The notes: generated from the letters alone by a model not told the origin. Shown: positions 25,437 through 34,167, numbered from the stretch's first letter. The stretch: DNA of 35,366 bases from an uncultured Clostridia bacterium (GCA_944387315.1 CALXEL010000078.1:1-35366); one strand, 5' to 3'. Made by a program: numbers and translations.

Positions 25437-25473
25437 CCCCTTTTTTGAAATTTTTTATTTTATTTCTTTCAGT

Positions 25474-25519
25474 CAGAGGCTTCCTAGTCCCCAACAGCTG
25501 AGAAAAAAGCTGTCCTCTG
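25474..25519 (+). other. Two-part hairpin upstream of the molybdoenzyme promoter
   Basis: The 3' arm AGCTGT then CCTCTG (25508-25519) is contiguous. Its partners ACAGCT (25494-25499) and CAGAGG (25474-25479) are separated by 14 nt. TTTTCCC follows. It may be a terminator-like element between divergent promoters; nothing else was found in 25437-25545. Confidence 0.35.
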
Positions 25520-25545
25520 TTTTCCCAATTTTCTATCTAAAAGGG

Positions 25546-25587
25546 ATGACAAACTTAGCCCACTTATGGTATCTTAATAACCATAAG
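25546..25587 (+). promoter_or_regulatory. Promoter with overlapping palindromic operator for the molybdoenzyme
   Basis: ATGACA (25546-25551), an 18-nt spacer and TATCTT (25570-25575) form a modest promoter. The -10 lies inside a perfect 8-bp inverted repeat, CTTATGGT (25563-25570) and ACCATAAG (25580-25587). A protein bound there would block the promoter, so repression is likely. The regulator is unknown. Confidence 0.45.
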
Positions 25588-25644
25588 AGTATAGAAAAAC
25601 AGGAAGTTGGGGTTCACTTTTAAACCGAAAAGCGAGGTTTTCAA

Positions 25645-27969
25645 ATGAAGCACCTGGATTTTTCCGAGATAGGCGCAGGTTCTGGCAATCCACTGGACGG
25701 ATGCCAGCGAATCAGCACTGTGTGTACCCCCAACTGTACCTCACGCTGCCGGCTCATTGGACATGTAAAAGACGGCAAGCTTTTGGCAGTCAGCCCCGGG
25801 GAGTTTCCTGGCCGGCCTGACTATGGCAACCTTTGCCTGCGGGGACTTTCCTGGCCCCAGCGAGTCTATGGCAAAGACCGCGTTTTGCATCCACTTAAGC
25901 GCATTGGAGCCCGGGGTGAGGGCAAGTTTGAACCCATCAGCTGGGACGAAGCCTTCGATCTGCTGGCTCAAAAAATCCGCCAGGCCCAGGAAACCCATGG
26001 GCCTCGTTCGGTTGCCTTTTTTCAGATGACTGGCAACCTGGCCAAACTGGCCTGGGACTCCCCCATCCGCTTTGCCAACTGTGTGGGAGGCACCACTTTT
26101 TCCGCTGAGGGCATCATGTCTGACCATGGGGCCAGCATGGGCTTTCAGCTGGTCTACGGCTCCCAGCGGGCCAGCCATGACCATCGGGATTACAAAAACT
26201 CCAAACTGCTGATTTTGTGGGGCCGCAACCCTGCCGACACCCACACCAACGAGATGCGTTATATTCTGGACGCCAAACAGCAGGGCACCAAGCTGGTGGT
26301 CATCGATCCCCGGCTTTCCAGCACTGCCGCTCTTGCTGATCTGTGGCTGCCCATTCGGCCAGGCACCGACACCGCTCTGGCACTGGGCATGATGAACCTG
26401 ATCATCTCTCAAAACCTTCATCAGCCCCAATGGCTGATAGAAAACAGCTGCGCCCCCTTCCTGGTTCGGCTGGACAACGGCCAGTACCTGCGGCGTGATG
26501 AGGACTGTCTGGTGTGGGACAGCCAATACGGCCAGGCCATCCCCGCCACCCAGGCGGCCCAGTGCAGCCCTGCCCTCTCAGGGCAGTGGACAGTGGACGG
26601 CATTCCCTGTCGTACCGCCTTTGATTGCCTGCTGGATGAGGTGAGAGAGTATTCCCTGGAAAAAACCGCTCAGATCACCGGCCTGGAACCGCAAGTTATC
26701 CAGCAGCTGGCGGTAGAATATGCCACCAGCCGTCCCTCCGCCATCCGGGGCGGTCAGGGTATGCAGCGGATCTACAACTCCCACCAGCCCTTCAGAGTGA
26801 TTGCCACCCTGGCCGCCATCTGCGGCTACGTGGGGGTATCAGGAGGAGGCGCCTCCCATGTGGGAGGAACCAACACCGTCTCCAACAAGCCATTGCCCGG
26901 GGTCACCGGCGGACTGCTCAACACCCAGAATTGGGCTGATTATGGAGGACAAAAGGCATTGGAGCAAAAGGGCTCCCACCTGTATGAGATGATCCGTTCC
27001 GGCCAGCCCTACCCCATTGATCTGCTATGGATCGCCCACAGCAACTTCCTCAACCAGAGTCCCGACGCCAACCAGGTGATCCAGGAGATTTTCCCCAAAA
27101 TCCCCTTTATTGTCTGTGCCGATCCATTTCTCACCTGGACTGCCCAGTACGCCGACCTGGTACTGCCGGTAAAGACCTTCTGGGAGCGGTGGGACTTTGT
27201 CAACAAAGCTCCCTGGATTCTGCTCCAGCAACCGGTCATTGATCCTGTTGGGGAAAGTCTGTCCGACTGTGAGATTTTCACCGGCCTGGCCAAACGGTTG
27301 GGCATCTCCCACCTGTGGGATAAAACCGACAAGGACTGGGTGCGGGAGATTCTTTCCAGCCAGCAGCTTGTAGCAGAGGGACTTGACTGGGATACCCTGA
27401 CCCAGACCGGGATATTTACCCGGCCGGGAGCCGACTTCTCCCCTCTCTACTCCTTTAAGGACCTGAAATTTAAAACTCCCTCAGGCAAACTGGAATTCTA
27501 CAGCGAAAAGCTGCTGCCCTTTGGCCAGCAGGTTCCCACCTATACCCCACCCTTGGAGGACCCCAATGGTGCTATGGGCAAACAGTATCCACTGGTGTTT
27601 TTACAGTATCACGACCGGCTTTTTGTCAATTCCCAGCATGTCCATGCCCCCTATCTGGAGCACATTGCTTCTGAACCCTGTGTGGATATGAACCCGGCTG
27701 ACGGGGCGGCCAGAGGCATCGGCGAGGGGGACTATGTGCGCCTTTATAATGACCGGGGCCACTGTGTGGTGAAAGCCCATCTGACCCAGGGAATCCGCCC
27801 CGGCGTCTGCGCCATGGTACAGGGCTGGACCCCTGATTACTTCCGGGAGGGACACTACCAAACCCTGACCCAGCTGACCCCCTGTCCCGCGGAGGAGGCC
27901 ATCAGTGAAACCAACTTTGGCGCTTATGACTGCCTGGTAGAAATAGAAAAGGTGGAGGAATCCAAATGA
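25645..27969 (+). CDS. Molybdopterin oxidoreductase, DMSO reductase family, cytoplasmic type
   Basis: 774 residues. The N-terminal 4Fe-4S site is formed by Cys27, Cys31, Cys35 and Cys64 (CTPNCTSRC and NLCLRG). The bis-MGD domains follow, with WGRNPADTHTNEM at about 194 and VVIDPRLSSTA. The C-terminal molydopterin-dinucleotide domain has DMNPADGAARGIGEGDYVRLYNDRG. Aligning by eye with DmsA puts Ser159 (IMSDHG) at the molybdenum ligand. There is no twin-arginine signal, so the enzyme should stay in the cytoplasm. The start has GAGG 7 nt upstream. The stop overlaps the start of the Fe-S subunit (ATGA), so the two are co-translated. The substrate cannot be told. Confidence 0.88.
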   Translation: MKHLDFSEIGAGSGNPLDGCQRISTVCTPNCTSRCRLIGHVKDGKLLAVSPGEFPGRPDYGNLCLRGLSWPQRVYGKDRVLHPLKRIGARGEGKFEPISWDEAFDLLAQKIRQAQETHGPRSVAFFQMTGNLAKLAWDSPIRFANCVGGTTFSAEGIMSDHGASMGFQLVYGSQRASHDHRDYKNSKLLILWGRNPADTHTNEMRYILDAKQQGTKLVVIDPRLSSTAALADLWLPIRPGTDTALALGMMNLIISQNLHQPQWLIENSCAPFLVRLDNGQYLRRDEDCLVWDSQYGQAIPATQAAQCSPALSGQWTVDGIPCRTAFDCLLDEVREYSLEKTAQITGLEPQVIQQLAVEYATSRPSAIRGGQGMQRIYNSHQPFRVIATLAAICGYVGVSGGGASHVGGTNTVSNKPLPGVTGGLLNTQNWADYGGQKALEQKGSHLYEMIRSGQPYPIDLLWIAHSNFLNQSPDANQVIQEIFPKIPFIVCADPFLTWTAQYADLVLPVKTFWERWDFVNKAPWILLQQPVIDPVGESLSDCEIFTGLAKRLGISHLWDKTDKDWVREILSSQQLVAEGLDWDTLTQTGIFTRPGADFSPLYSFKDLKFKTPSGKLEFYSEKLLPFGQQVPTYTPPLEDPNGAMGKQYPLVFLQYHDRLFVNSQHVHAPYLEHIASEPCVDMNPADGAARGIGEGDYVRLYNDRGHCVVKAHLTQGIRPGVCAMVQGWTPDYFREGHYQTLTQLTPCPAEEAISETNFGAYDCLVEIEKVEESK

Positions 27970-28511
27970 ATAAAGAATATGGAATGGTAATTGATTTGCA
28001 GCGTTGTATCGGCTGTCAAAGCTGTGCAGTGGCCTGCAAAAGCCACCATCAGCTGAGGGCCGACCAGGACTGGTGTAAGATTCGCACAGTGGAAACAGGC
28101 ACTTTTCCCCAGGTGACAGTAGAATTTTTGCCTTTACAGTGCAACCAGTGTGAAAATCCATCCTGTCTGGCAGCCTGCCCGGTCAGCGCCATTGTCCGGC
28201 TGAAAAACGGCGTTGTCCTCATTCAAACTGAGAAATGTATCGGCTGCCGCCGCTGTGTCTCCGCCTGTCCCTACGGGGCCATTGTCTTTGATTTTGAAAA
28301 GCACAAGGCTGGGAAATGTGATTTCTGCGTTCAAAAACTGGAGGCCGGAGAGCAGCCTCCCTGTGTGACCTGCTGTCCCACCAGCTGTCGGATGGTGGGA
28401 GATCTCCATGACCCGGAGAGCCAGGTTTCCCAACTGTTAGCTACCCGCAATTACCGGGTGCCGGAACCACAGTATGGCACACGCCCCCACTGTTTCTATC
28501 TGGAAAAATAA
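27966..28511 (+). CDS. Four-cluster ferredoxin subunit (DmsB/PhsB type)
   Basis: 181 residues with sixteen cysteines in four 4Fe-4S groups: Cys14/17/20/24 (CIGCQSCAVAC), Cys59/62/67/71 (CNQCENPSCLAAC), Cys91/94/97/101 (CIGCRRCVSACPYGA), and Cys118/121/133/137 (CDFC...CVTCC). It transfers electrons to the molybdenum subunit. No membrane anchor gene follows; the next gene is on the other strand, so the electron donor is probably a soluble carrier or a protein encoded elsewhere. The start overlaps the stop of the large subunit. Confidence 0.93.
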   Translation: MNKEYGMVIDLQRCIGCQSCAVACKSHHQLRADQDWCKIRTVETGTFPQVTVEFLPLQCNQCENPSCLAACPVSAIVRLKNGVVLIQTEKCIGCRRCVSACPYGAIVFDFEKHKAGKCDFCVQKLEAGEQPPCVTCCPTSCRMVGDLHDPESQVSQLLATRNYRVPEPQYGTRPHCFYLEK

Positions 28512-28514
28512 GAA

Positions 28515-28543
28515 CTGCCGCCCTGTCTTAGACAGGGCGGCAG
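28515..28543. terminator. Terminator between the Fe-S subunit and mobA
   Basis: A perfect 13-bp stem, CTGCCGCCCTGTC (28515-28527) with GACAGGGCGGCAG (28531-28543), has a 3-nt loop, between convergent genes. The T-rich side is on the minus strand. Confidence 0.75.
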
Positions 28544-28547
28544 CGGA

Positions 28548-29120
28548 TTATCTCCGGTTTTTCAAAAAAGCCTCATATTCCTGGGGCCGGTTCAGGTTGC
28601 AGAAAATTTCTGAATCAATGCCAAGCTCTTCCAGGGAAAGGATCTGACAAGTTGGGGCCTCTGCCAACCGGCTCAGCCGGTAGTCCCTCTGGGCAATACA
28701 GTTCTGTATGGTGGGCAGGGAACGGGTGGAATAGATGGCGCCCAAAGGGTAGAGCCGGCCCTGCCGGTCCCGGCAGAGCAGGCAGCTGCTCTCCTCTTTC
28801 CACCGCGCCGCCATGCGCCCAATAAGCGCTGGAGATATGAGGGGCATATCACAGCCAGTGACAAAGAGGCTATCGTCTATCCCCTCTTCCAGCGCCGACA
28901 CCACGCCCCCCATGGGGCCAATGGCGGGATAGTGATCCACTATTACAGGACAGAGTTGTTTGAGATGCTCCTGTCCTGGGTGAATGGACAGGACACATGG
29001 CCAGTGAGGAGAAAAAAGTTCAACCAACCTCTGTACCATAGTGCCGCCATCCAGCGGGAGGGTAGCCTTTTCCCGGCCCATACGGGTGCTCAATCCCCCG
29101 CAGAGAATCAATACCTTCAT
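28548..29120 (-). CDS. mobA: Molybdenum cofactor guanylyltransferase
   Basis: 190 residues, GT-A fold. The GTP-binding signature LCGGLSTRMGREKA is at about 6-19, followed by the SIHPGQE and DHYPAIGPMGG motifs; the metal-binding Asp is in VTGCDMPLIS. It attaches GMP to molybdopterin to make the MGD form that the adjacent DMSO-reductase-family enzyme needs. The ATG at 29120 has GGAG 8 nt upstream; a longer frame upstream is unlikely because it overlaps the divergent gene at 29176. It is convergent with the enzyme it serves. Confidence 0.9.
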   Translation of the reverse strand: MKVLILCGGLSTRMGREKATLPLDGGTMVQRLVELFSPHWPCVLSIHPGQEHLKQLCPVIVDHYPAIGPMGGVVSALEEGIDDSLFVTGCDMPLISPALIGRMAARWKEESSCLLCRDRQGRLYPLGAIYSTRSLPTIQNCIAQRDYRLSRLAEAPTCQILSLEELGIDSEIFCNLNRPQEYEAFLKNRR

Positions 29121-29175
29121 CGCAAAATCTCCATTTCCAATTCTCCCAGTTTTGCCAAAAAGGAGGCAATTCATT

Positions 29176-29682
29176 GTGCATCTGTTTTTAACCGGCTCCA
29201 AAAAGGTAGGTAAAAGCACACTTTTACGCAATGCCCTGGCCCCTTACACCAGCTGGTACAGTGGGTTTTATACACAAATCCATCAGGTGACAGATACCCA
29301 CCGAAAGCTGTATCTCACCGACACTACTGGTCAGCGCAGCGCCTTGGCAGCTACCCTGACCCCATCCATACAGGTGTTTCCACAGGCCTTTTCCAGTTTG
29401 GGAATACAGCTTGTACAGGAGAGCGAAACCCATGGCCTGTTCACCGTTATGGATGAGCTGGGGCGGCTGGAGGATGGAGTCTCTTCTTTTCACCAGGCGG
29501 TTCTTCATCGGCTGGCCCAACCCAAACCGGTCATCGGAGTACTGCAGCAATGCCATGGGGCGCTGCCTGCCGCTGTCGCCGCTTTGGAAAACGTGCGCCT
29601 GGTTGTGGTTACCCCTCAAAACAGGGAAACCTGCGCCAAAGAAGTAGAATTCTTTCTCCAGCAGACATTGAGCCATCCCTAA
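29176..29682 (+). CDS. THEP1-like nucleoside-triphosphatase
   Basis: 168 residues. Walker A is TGSKKVGKST at 6-15, right at the N-terminus, and the Walker B is VMDELGRLE at about 89-97. Both match the NTPase_1 (THEP1) family, whose members hydrolyse nucleoside triphosphates in vitro. The start is taken as the GTG at 29176, with AGGAGG 9 nt upstream; there is no ATG nearby. It is divergent from mobA by 55 bp and ends at a strong terminator. The place beside mobA suggests a role in cofactor delivery, like MobB, but this is inference. Confidence 0.75.
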   Translation: MHLFLTGSKKVGKSTLLRNALAPYTSWYSGFYTQIHQVTDTHRKLYLTDTTGQRSALAATLTPSIQVFPQAFSSLGIQLVQESETHGLFTVMDELGRLEDGVSSFHQAVLHRLAQPKPVIGVLQQCHGALPAAVAALENVRLVVVTPQNRETCAKEVEFFLQQTLSHP

Positions 29683-29692
29683 AATAGCCGAC

Positions 29693-29733
29693 AAACTCCC
29701 CTCGGGCAGATACCGGCCCAAGGGGAGTTTTTT
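29693..29733 (+). terminator. Terminator after the NTPase gene
   Basis: AAACTCCCCT (29693-29702) pairs with AGGGGAGTTT (29721-29730), extended inside by GGG/CCC past a mismatch, and is followed by TTT. It lies between two convergent genes. Confidence 0.85.
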
Positions 29734-29769
29734 ATCTTGGAAAGGATAGCCCTCCGCCCTGTTATTCAG

Positions 29770-30663
29770 TTACCGTTCCGCCAGACTGTACCGCTCCGCC
29801 ACGTAGTTTTTAAACTGCTGAGCGGCCGGTGGCAGGTATCGATTTTTCACACTGGCCAAATAGACCCGCCGCTTGCAATTTGGAGCGGCCAACGGAATGA
29901 TTTTTAATCCAAAGTTGCGCACAGTGGCGCTGTCAGTCACCACAGCCAATCCCAGATTGGCCGATACCAGCCCAGCAATGGCGTTGTCCTCCTCCACCTC
30001 GCAGGTAATCTGGGGACGGAATCCAGCCGTCTCAAACATCCGGTCCACCATGGGGCGCAAACCGTTCTCCTTGGTACAGTAAATAAAAGGATAGGGCTTT
30101 GTCTCAGCTAAATCAATCGTAGTCCGCTCAGCCAGAGGGTGGTTTGGCGGCATAATCAAAACCATCTGCTGTTCCAGCACCGGAATAAACTCTATTTCCG
30201 GATCGCTCTCATTTTTAGAGCAGAATACCATCTGATATTTTTCCTTTTTCAGGTTTTCCAAAAGCTCGGCGGTGTTCCCCTCGCTACAGAAAAAGGTGAT
30301 ACCCTTGTTGCTTTCCCGGCTCAGAAAAGCCGTAATCAGGTTGGGGATAAAGTAAGCGCCCACTGTGGAAATAAAGGCCAGATCAATTCGTCCGCAGCTG
30401 GAGCTGGCCATCTCTTCCATTTGTTTTTTGCCCAGTTCCAATTCTTTGAGGGCTTTTTCCACATAGGAAAGGTAGATCCTTCCATATTTGGTCAACACTA
30501 CATTTCGGCCCTGTTTCTCAAAAAGAAACACGCCCAACTCTTGTTCCATGGTAGCGATGGCATGACTCAAGGTAGGCTGGGATACCGAAAGCTGTTCCGC
30601 TGCCTTGGTATAGTGTTCCAGGTGAGCCAGTTCCCTGAAGTAGTAAAGCTGGTTTAAATTCAT
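29770..30663 (-). CDS. LysR-type transcriptional regulator
   Basis: 297 residues. The N-terminal winged HTH is MNLNQLYYFRELAHLEHYTKAAEQL, with SQPTLSHAIATME as the recognition helix region and LGVFLFEKQGRNV after it. The coinducer-binding domain runs from about 90, with FISTVGAYFIPNLIT and FYC-type core strands. The ligand is unknown. It is divergent from the MATE exporter, with 343 bp between starts; LysR proteins often control the divergent gene. GGGGGAG lies 6 nt before the ATG. Confidence 0.93.
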   Translation of the reverse strand: MNLNQLYYFRELAHLEHYTKAAEQLSVSQPTLSHAIATMEQELGVFLFEKQGRNVVLTKYGRIYLSYVEKALKELELGKKQMEEMASSSCGRIDLAFISTVGAYFIPNLITAFLSRESNKGITFFCSEGNTAELLENLKKEKYQMVFCSKNESDPEIEFIPVLEQQMVLIMPPNHPLAERTTIDLAETKPYPFIYCTKENGLRPMVDRMFETAGFRPQITCEVEEDNAIAGLVSANLGLAVVTDSATVRNFGLKIIPLAAPNCKRRVYLASVKNRYLPPAAQQFKNYVAERYSLAER

Positions 30664-31006
30664 GGAATCTCCCCCTCAAACCGATATTTCTCATCCGTTC
30701 GCTTATAAAAATACCGGTATATTGCTAAAACTCATTATAACGAAAAGCATAGAAAAAATCTATAAATATTCTAAATTTTGTAGGATATCGTTAAAGGAAC
30801 AACGGTTTATTTAGGTAAAAAATCAACAAAACCTCTTAAATTGTAGACAATCTACAGCTGCCCCACTTCTGTGATATTTGTCTTTTCCTGTATGTATTCT
30901 GTGAATATATTATGCAAATCACCAAAAGCTTTTAAATTTACTTGCTCTTTTTGTAAAATAGTAGGAAAATAGCTGTATTATTTTTGTATTGCTGGGAGGT
31001 AGTGTT
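30664..31006. other. Divergent control region between lysR and the MATE gene
   Basis: 343 nt without a coding frame. It has a 10-bp palindrome, ATACCGGTAT (30711-30720), near the lysR start, a TATAAT for the minus strand at 30736-30741, and an inverted repeat TGTAGA-CAA-TCTACA at 30842-30856. A TATTAT (30908-30913) with weak TTCCTG upstream may serve the MATE gene. The LysR protein may bind one of the palindromes. Confidence 0.4.
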
Positions 31007-32335
31007 GTGTTTTCTCGCAAAGATCTTGCGCGGCTGATTCTTCCCCTGATTGTAGAGCAGTTTTTAGTCGCTACCATTGGTATGGCGGATACCTTAATGG
31101 TATCCAGTGTGGGAGAAGCCGCTGTCTCTGGTGTCTCCTTAGTGGATTCCATCAACATTTTGTTGATTCAGGTCTTTGCTGCTCTGGCCACCGGTGGCGC
31201 CATAGTCTCCGCCCAGTATCTTGGCCGGGAGGACAAGGACAACGCCAACTACGCGGCAAAGCAGCTCCTTTTGATTACCGGCGTGCTTTCCCTGGGAATT
31301 ATGACCATCTGCCTGGTTGGAAAGACCCCCATTCTCCACGCCCTGTTTGGCGCTGCCGAATCTGCTGTACTGGAGAACGCCTCGGTCTATTTTCTGGTGT
31401 CCGCCCTCTCCTATCCCTTTATCGCCATCTATAACTCCGGCGCGGCCCTGTTCCGCTCCATGGGCAACTCCCGAATTTCCATGATTGTCTCTATTATGAT
31501 GAACGCTGTCAACATCTCCGGCAATGCCCTGCTGATTTATGGCTTTCACATGGGAGCCGCCGGCGCAGGTATCGCCTCTCTGGTATCCCGCATGGCCGGA
31601 GCCATTATGATGGTTACCCTGCTGCGCAACCCACGCAACATCATCCATCTCAGCGATCTGACCCATTGGGATTATCAGCCCGCTATGGTCAAAAATATTT
31701 TGCGGGTAGGTATCCCAACCGGTCTGGAAAATGGGATGTTCCACATTGGAAAAATTCTGGTGGCTGGATTGATTGCCACCTTCGGTACTGTGGCCATTAC
31801 CGCAAACGCTGTTTCCAACAATATCGCCTCCCTTTCTCAAATCCCCGGCTCCGCCATTGGTCTGGCCATGGTTACAGTGGTGGGACAATGTGTGGGCGCC
31901 AGAAACTATAAAGAGGCACAAAGCTACGCCATCAAGCTCACCGCCCTGGCCTACCTACTGATGGGCGTTCTCAACCTTTGGTTGCTGTTTAACCTGCGAG
32001 CTGTCATTGGCCTATACGGAAACCTTTCTGTAGAAACCACAAATACGGCGGTACAGATTATGACCTATCACTGCTACTGCTGTATGACCTTGTGGCCTGC
32101 CGCTTTCTGTCTGCCCAATGGATTGCGGGCGGCCAATGATGTTCGTTTCACTATGACCACCTCTATTTTTTCTATGTGGGTATTCCGTATTGGCTTTAGC
32201 TATATCATTGGTAAATTTATGGGGGTTGGCGTTTTAGGTGTTTGGATCGCCATGTTTATCGACTGGCTGTTCCGGGGAACTATGTTTGTCATCCGCCTAT
32301 TGGGTGGAAAGTGGAAAGAAAAGCAACTGCTTTAA
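31007..32335 (+). CDS. MATE family efflux transporter
   Basis: 442 residues with about twelve hydrophobic segments arranged in two repeated MatE halves. The start FSRKDLARLILPLIVEQFL and the segment MADTLMVSSVGEAAVSGVSL are typical of the family. The second half begins near ILRVGIPTGLENGMFHIGK. It exports organic cations or drugs in exchange for Na+ or H+. The GTG at 31007 is chosen since GGGAGG lies 7 nt upstream; a TTG at 30989 would overlap that site. The hairpin GAGCCG/CGGCTC after the stop (32361-32396) may be a weak terminator. Confidence 0.92.
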   Translation: MFSRKDLARLILPLIVEQFLVATIGMADTLMVSSVGEAAVSGVSLVDSINILLIQVFAALATGGAIVSAQYLGREDKDNANYAAKQLLLITGVLSLGIMTICLVGKTPILHALFGAAESAVLENASVYFLVSALSYPFIAIYNSGAALFRSMGNSRISMIVSIMMNAVNISGNALLIYGFHMGAAGAGIASLVSRMAGAIMMVTLLRNPRNIIHLSDLTHWDYQPAMVKNILRVGIPTGLENGMFHIGKILVAGLIATFGTVAITANAVSNNIASLSQIPGSAIGLAMVTVVGQCVGARNYKEAQSYAIKLTALAYLLMGVLNLWLLFNLRAVIGLYGNLSVETTNTAVQIMTYHCYCCMTLWPAAFCLPNGLRAANDVRFTMTTSIFSMWVFRIGFSYIIGKFMGVGVLGVWIAMFIDWLFRGTMFVIRLLGGKWKEKQLL

Positions 32336-32458
32336 CCCTGGTGTTCACTATTGCCTACATAGAGCCGACTATTCAAGTTTTTTGAAGAGCCGGCTCGTTT
32401 GATTTGCGCTTCTAAACTTGCTTAAAGCTATTACAAGGAATTTATAAATCCTGCATTT

Positions 32459-32495
32459 ATTGAAAAACTCTTGCAAAAATGTTGATTTTTTCAAT
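32459..32495. repeat. Inverted repeat upstream of aspA
   Basis: ATTGAAAAA (32459-32467) and TTTTTCAAT (32487-32495) form a 9-bp inverted repeat, 41 nt upstream of the aspA -35. The rest of 32336-32535 is AT-rich with no coding frame. Confidence 0.35.
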
Positions 32496-32535
32496 ATCGA
32501 CAACATAAATTGCAATTATTCATGCAAAATAACAA

Positions 32536-32564
32536 TTGTATCTGCATCTTTCACAAGATATAAT
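32536..32564 (+). promoter_or_regulatory. Promoter of aspA
   Basis: TTGTAT (32536-32541), a 17-nt spacer and a perfect TATAAT (32559-32564) lie 68 nt upstream of the aspA ATG. Confidence 0.75.
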
Positions 32565-32632
32565 AAGGCTAATGAAGGAATAACTTCATTTGACGGATTA
32601 AATGCTGCATGATAAAAATAGGAGTGATTTAT

Positions 32633-34009
32633 ATGAACTACCGCATGGAAAGTGACTCCATTGGTTCTAAAGAAATTCCTGCCGAAGCGTATTACGGCGT
32701 ACAGTCTCTGCGTGCTGCGGAGAATTTTCACATTACTGGTACCAAGCTGCGTCCAGAATTCATTAACAGCATGGCCGCTATCAAAAAAGCCTGCGCCATT
32801 GCCAACTGGAAAGTCGGAAAACTGGATCAAAAAATCTGCGACGCCATCTGCCAAGCCAGCGATGAAGTAATGGCAGGTAAATTCTATGACTCCTTTATTA
32901 CTGACGCCATTCAGGGCGGAGCCGGCACCTCTGCCAATATGAACGCCAACGAAGTAATCGCCAATCGTGCCATTGAAATTTTGGGCGGTACAAAAGGTGA
33001 TTACTCTGTGGTACATCCCAATGATCATGTCAACATGGCTCAGTCCACAAATGATGTTATCCCCACTGCCGGCAAACTGACCACCATCAAGCTGATGGAG
33101 GGGGTTATGCATCAGATGGAGCGTCTGGAAAAAGCCCTGGCTGAAAAACAAAAAGAATTCAACGATGTGGTCAAGATGGGACGTACCCAGCTGCAGGATG
33201 CAGTTCCTGTCCGTTTGGGTGAAGAGTTCGGCGCATTTCACGCCTTTGTGGTACGGGACATTTGCCGGCTGAACAATGCCTGTCAGGAGATGCATACCGT
33301 AAACTTGGGCGGCACCGCTATCGGCACCAGCATCAACGCTGACCCCGCCTATGTTAAAGAAGTAGTTCCCGCTCTGGCTGAGATCACCGGTATCCCCCTC
33401 AAGCAGGCGGAAGATCTGGTAGACGCTACACAAAATTTGGATGGATTTGTGGTTATGTCCTCCGCTTTGAAAACCTGTGCTGTCAGCCTTTCTAAAATGT
33501 CCAATGATCTGCGTTTGCTTTCTTCTGGCCCCAGAACCGGCCTAGGAGAAATCAACTTGCCCGCTAAGCAAAACGGTTCCTCCATTATGCCTGGCAAGGT
33601 GAACCCCGTTATTCCAGAGGTAATGAACCAGGTGGCTTTCAGTATTATCGGCAATGACATGACCATTTGTATGGCCGCTGAAGCGGGACAAATGGAGCTG
33701 AACGCTTTTGAGCCTGTAACATTCTACAAGCTTTTTGAGTCTATTACCGCTCTGACCGGTGCCCTGGAAACCATGGTGGACAACTGTGTAACAGGAATTA
33801 CCGCCAACAGAGAACGCTGCAAATCCCTGGTAGAAAACAGCGTAGGTATCATTACAGCTATTTGTCCGGTTGTGGGATACCAGAAAGCGGCTCAAATTGC
33901 CAAATACGCCATGAAAAACAACCTGTCTGTACGGGATGTATTGAAAAGTGAGCATCTCATGTCGGATGAAGAAGTGGACCGGATTCTGGACCCCTCTTCT
34001 ATGGTTTGA
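32633..34009 (+). CDS. aspA: Aspartate ammonia-lyase
   Basis: 458 residues, fumarase/aspartase superfamily. It converts L-aspartate to fumarate and ammonia. The start MNYRMESDSIGSKEIPAEAYYGVQ matches aspartases. Characteristic segments are GGAGTSANMNANEVIANRA, VHPNDHVNMAQSTNDV and the loop signature GSSIMPGKVNPVIPE, which contains the catalytic serine. The ATG at 32633 has AGGAG 8 nt upstream. It is monocistronic, with its own promoter and terminator. Fumarase would normally lack the NPNDHVN form, so aspartase is preferred, though the two are close. Confidence 0.93.
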   Translation: MNYRMESDSIGSKEIPAEAYYGVQSLRAAENFHITGTKLRPEFINSMAAIKKACAIANWKVGKLDQKICDAICQASDEVMAGKFYDSFITDAIQGGAGTSANMNANEVIANRAIEILGGTKGDYSVVHPNDHVNMAQSTNDVIPTAGKLTTIKLMEGVMHQMERLEKALAEKQKEFNDVVKMGRTQLQDAVPVRLGEEFGAFHAFVVRDICRLNNACQEMHTVNLGGTAIGTSINADPAYVKEVVPALAEITGIPLKQAEDLVDATQNLDGFVVMSSALKTCAVSLSKMSNDLRLLSSGPRTGLGEINLPAKQNGSSIMPGKVNPVIPEVMNQVAFSIIGNDMTICMAAEAGQMELNAFEPVTFYKLFESITALTGALETMVDNCVTGITANRERCKSLVENSVGIITAICPVVGYQKAAQIAKYAMKNNLSVRDVLKSEHLMSDEEVDRILDPSSMV

Positions 34010-34031
34010 TCATATCTTTCTTTTTCTTCTC

Positions 34032-34080
34032 AAGACGCACCACAGTGGATACGCTGTGGTGCGTCTTATTTATTCTTTTT
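34032..34080 (+). terminator. Terminator after aspA
   Basis: A perfect 14-bp stem, AAGACGCACCACAG (34032-34045) with CTGTGGTGCGTCTT (34054-34067), is followed by a T-rich stretch to 34080. Confidence 0.9.
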
Positions 34081-34167
34081 TCCTGAACCATTCAAGCAAA
34101 ACACCTGTAACACTTTACCTCTTTCTTGTAGGTTTATCCAAAAGGCTAAGAGAATTTCCCAAATCTA

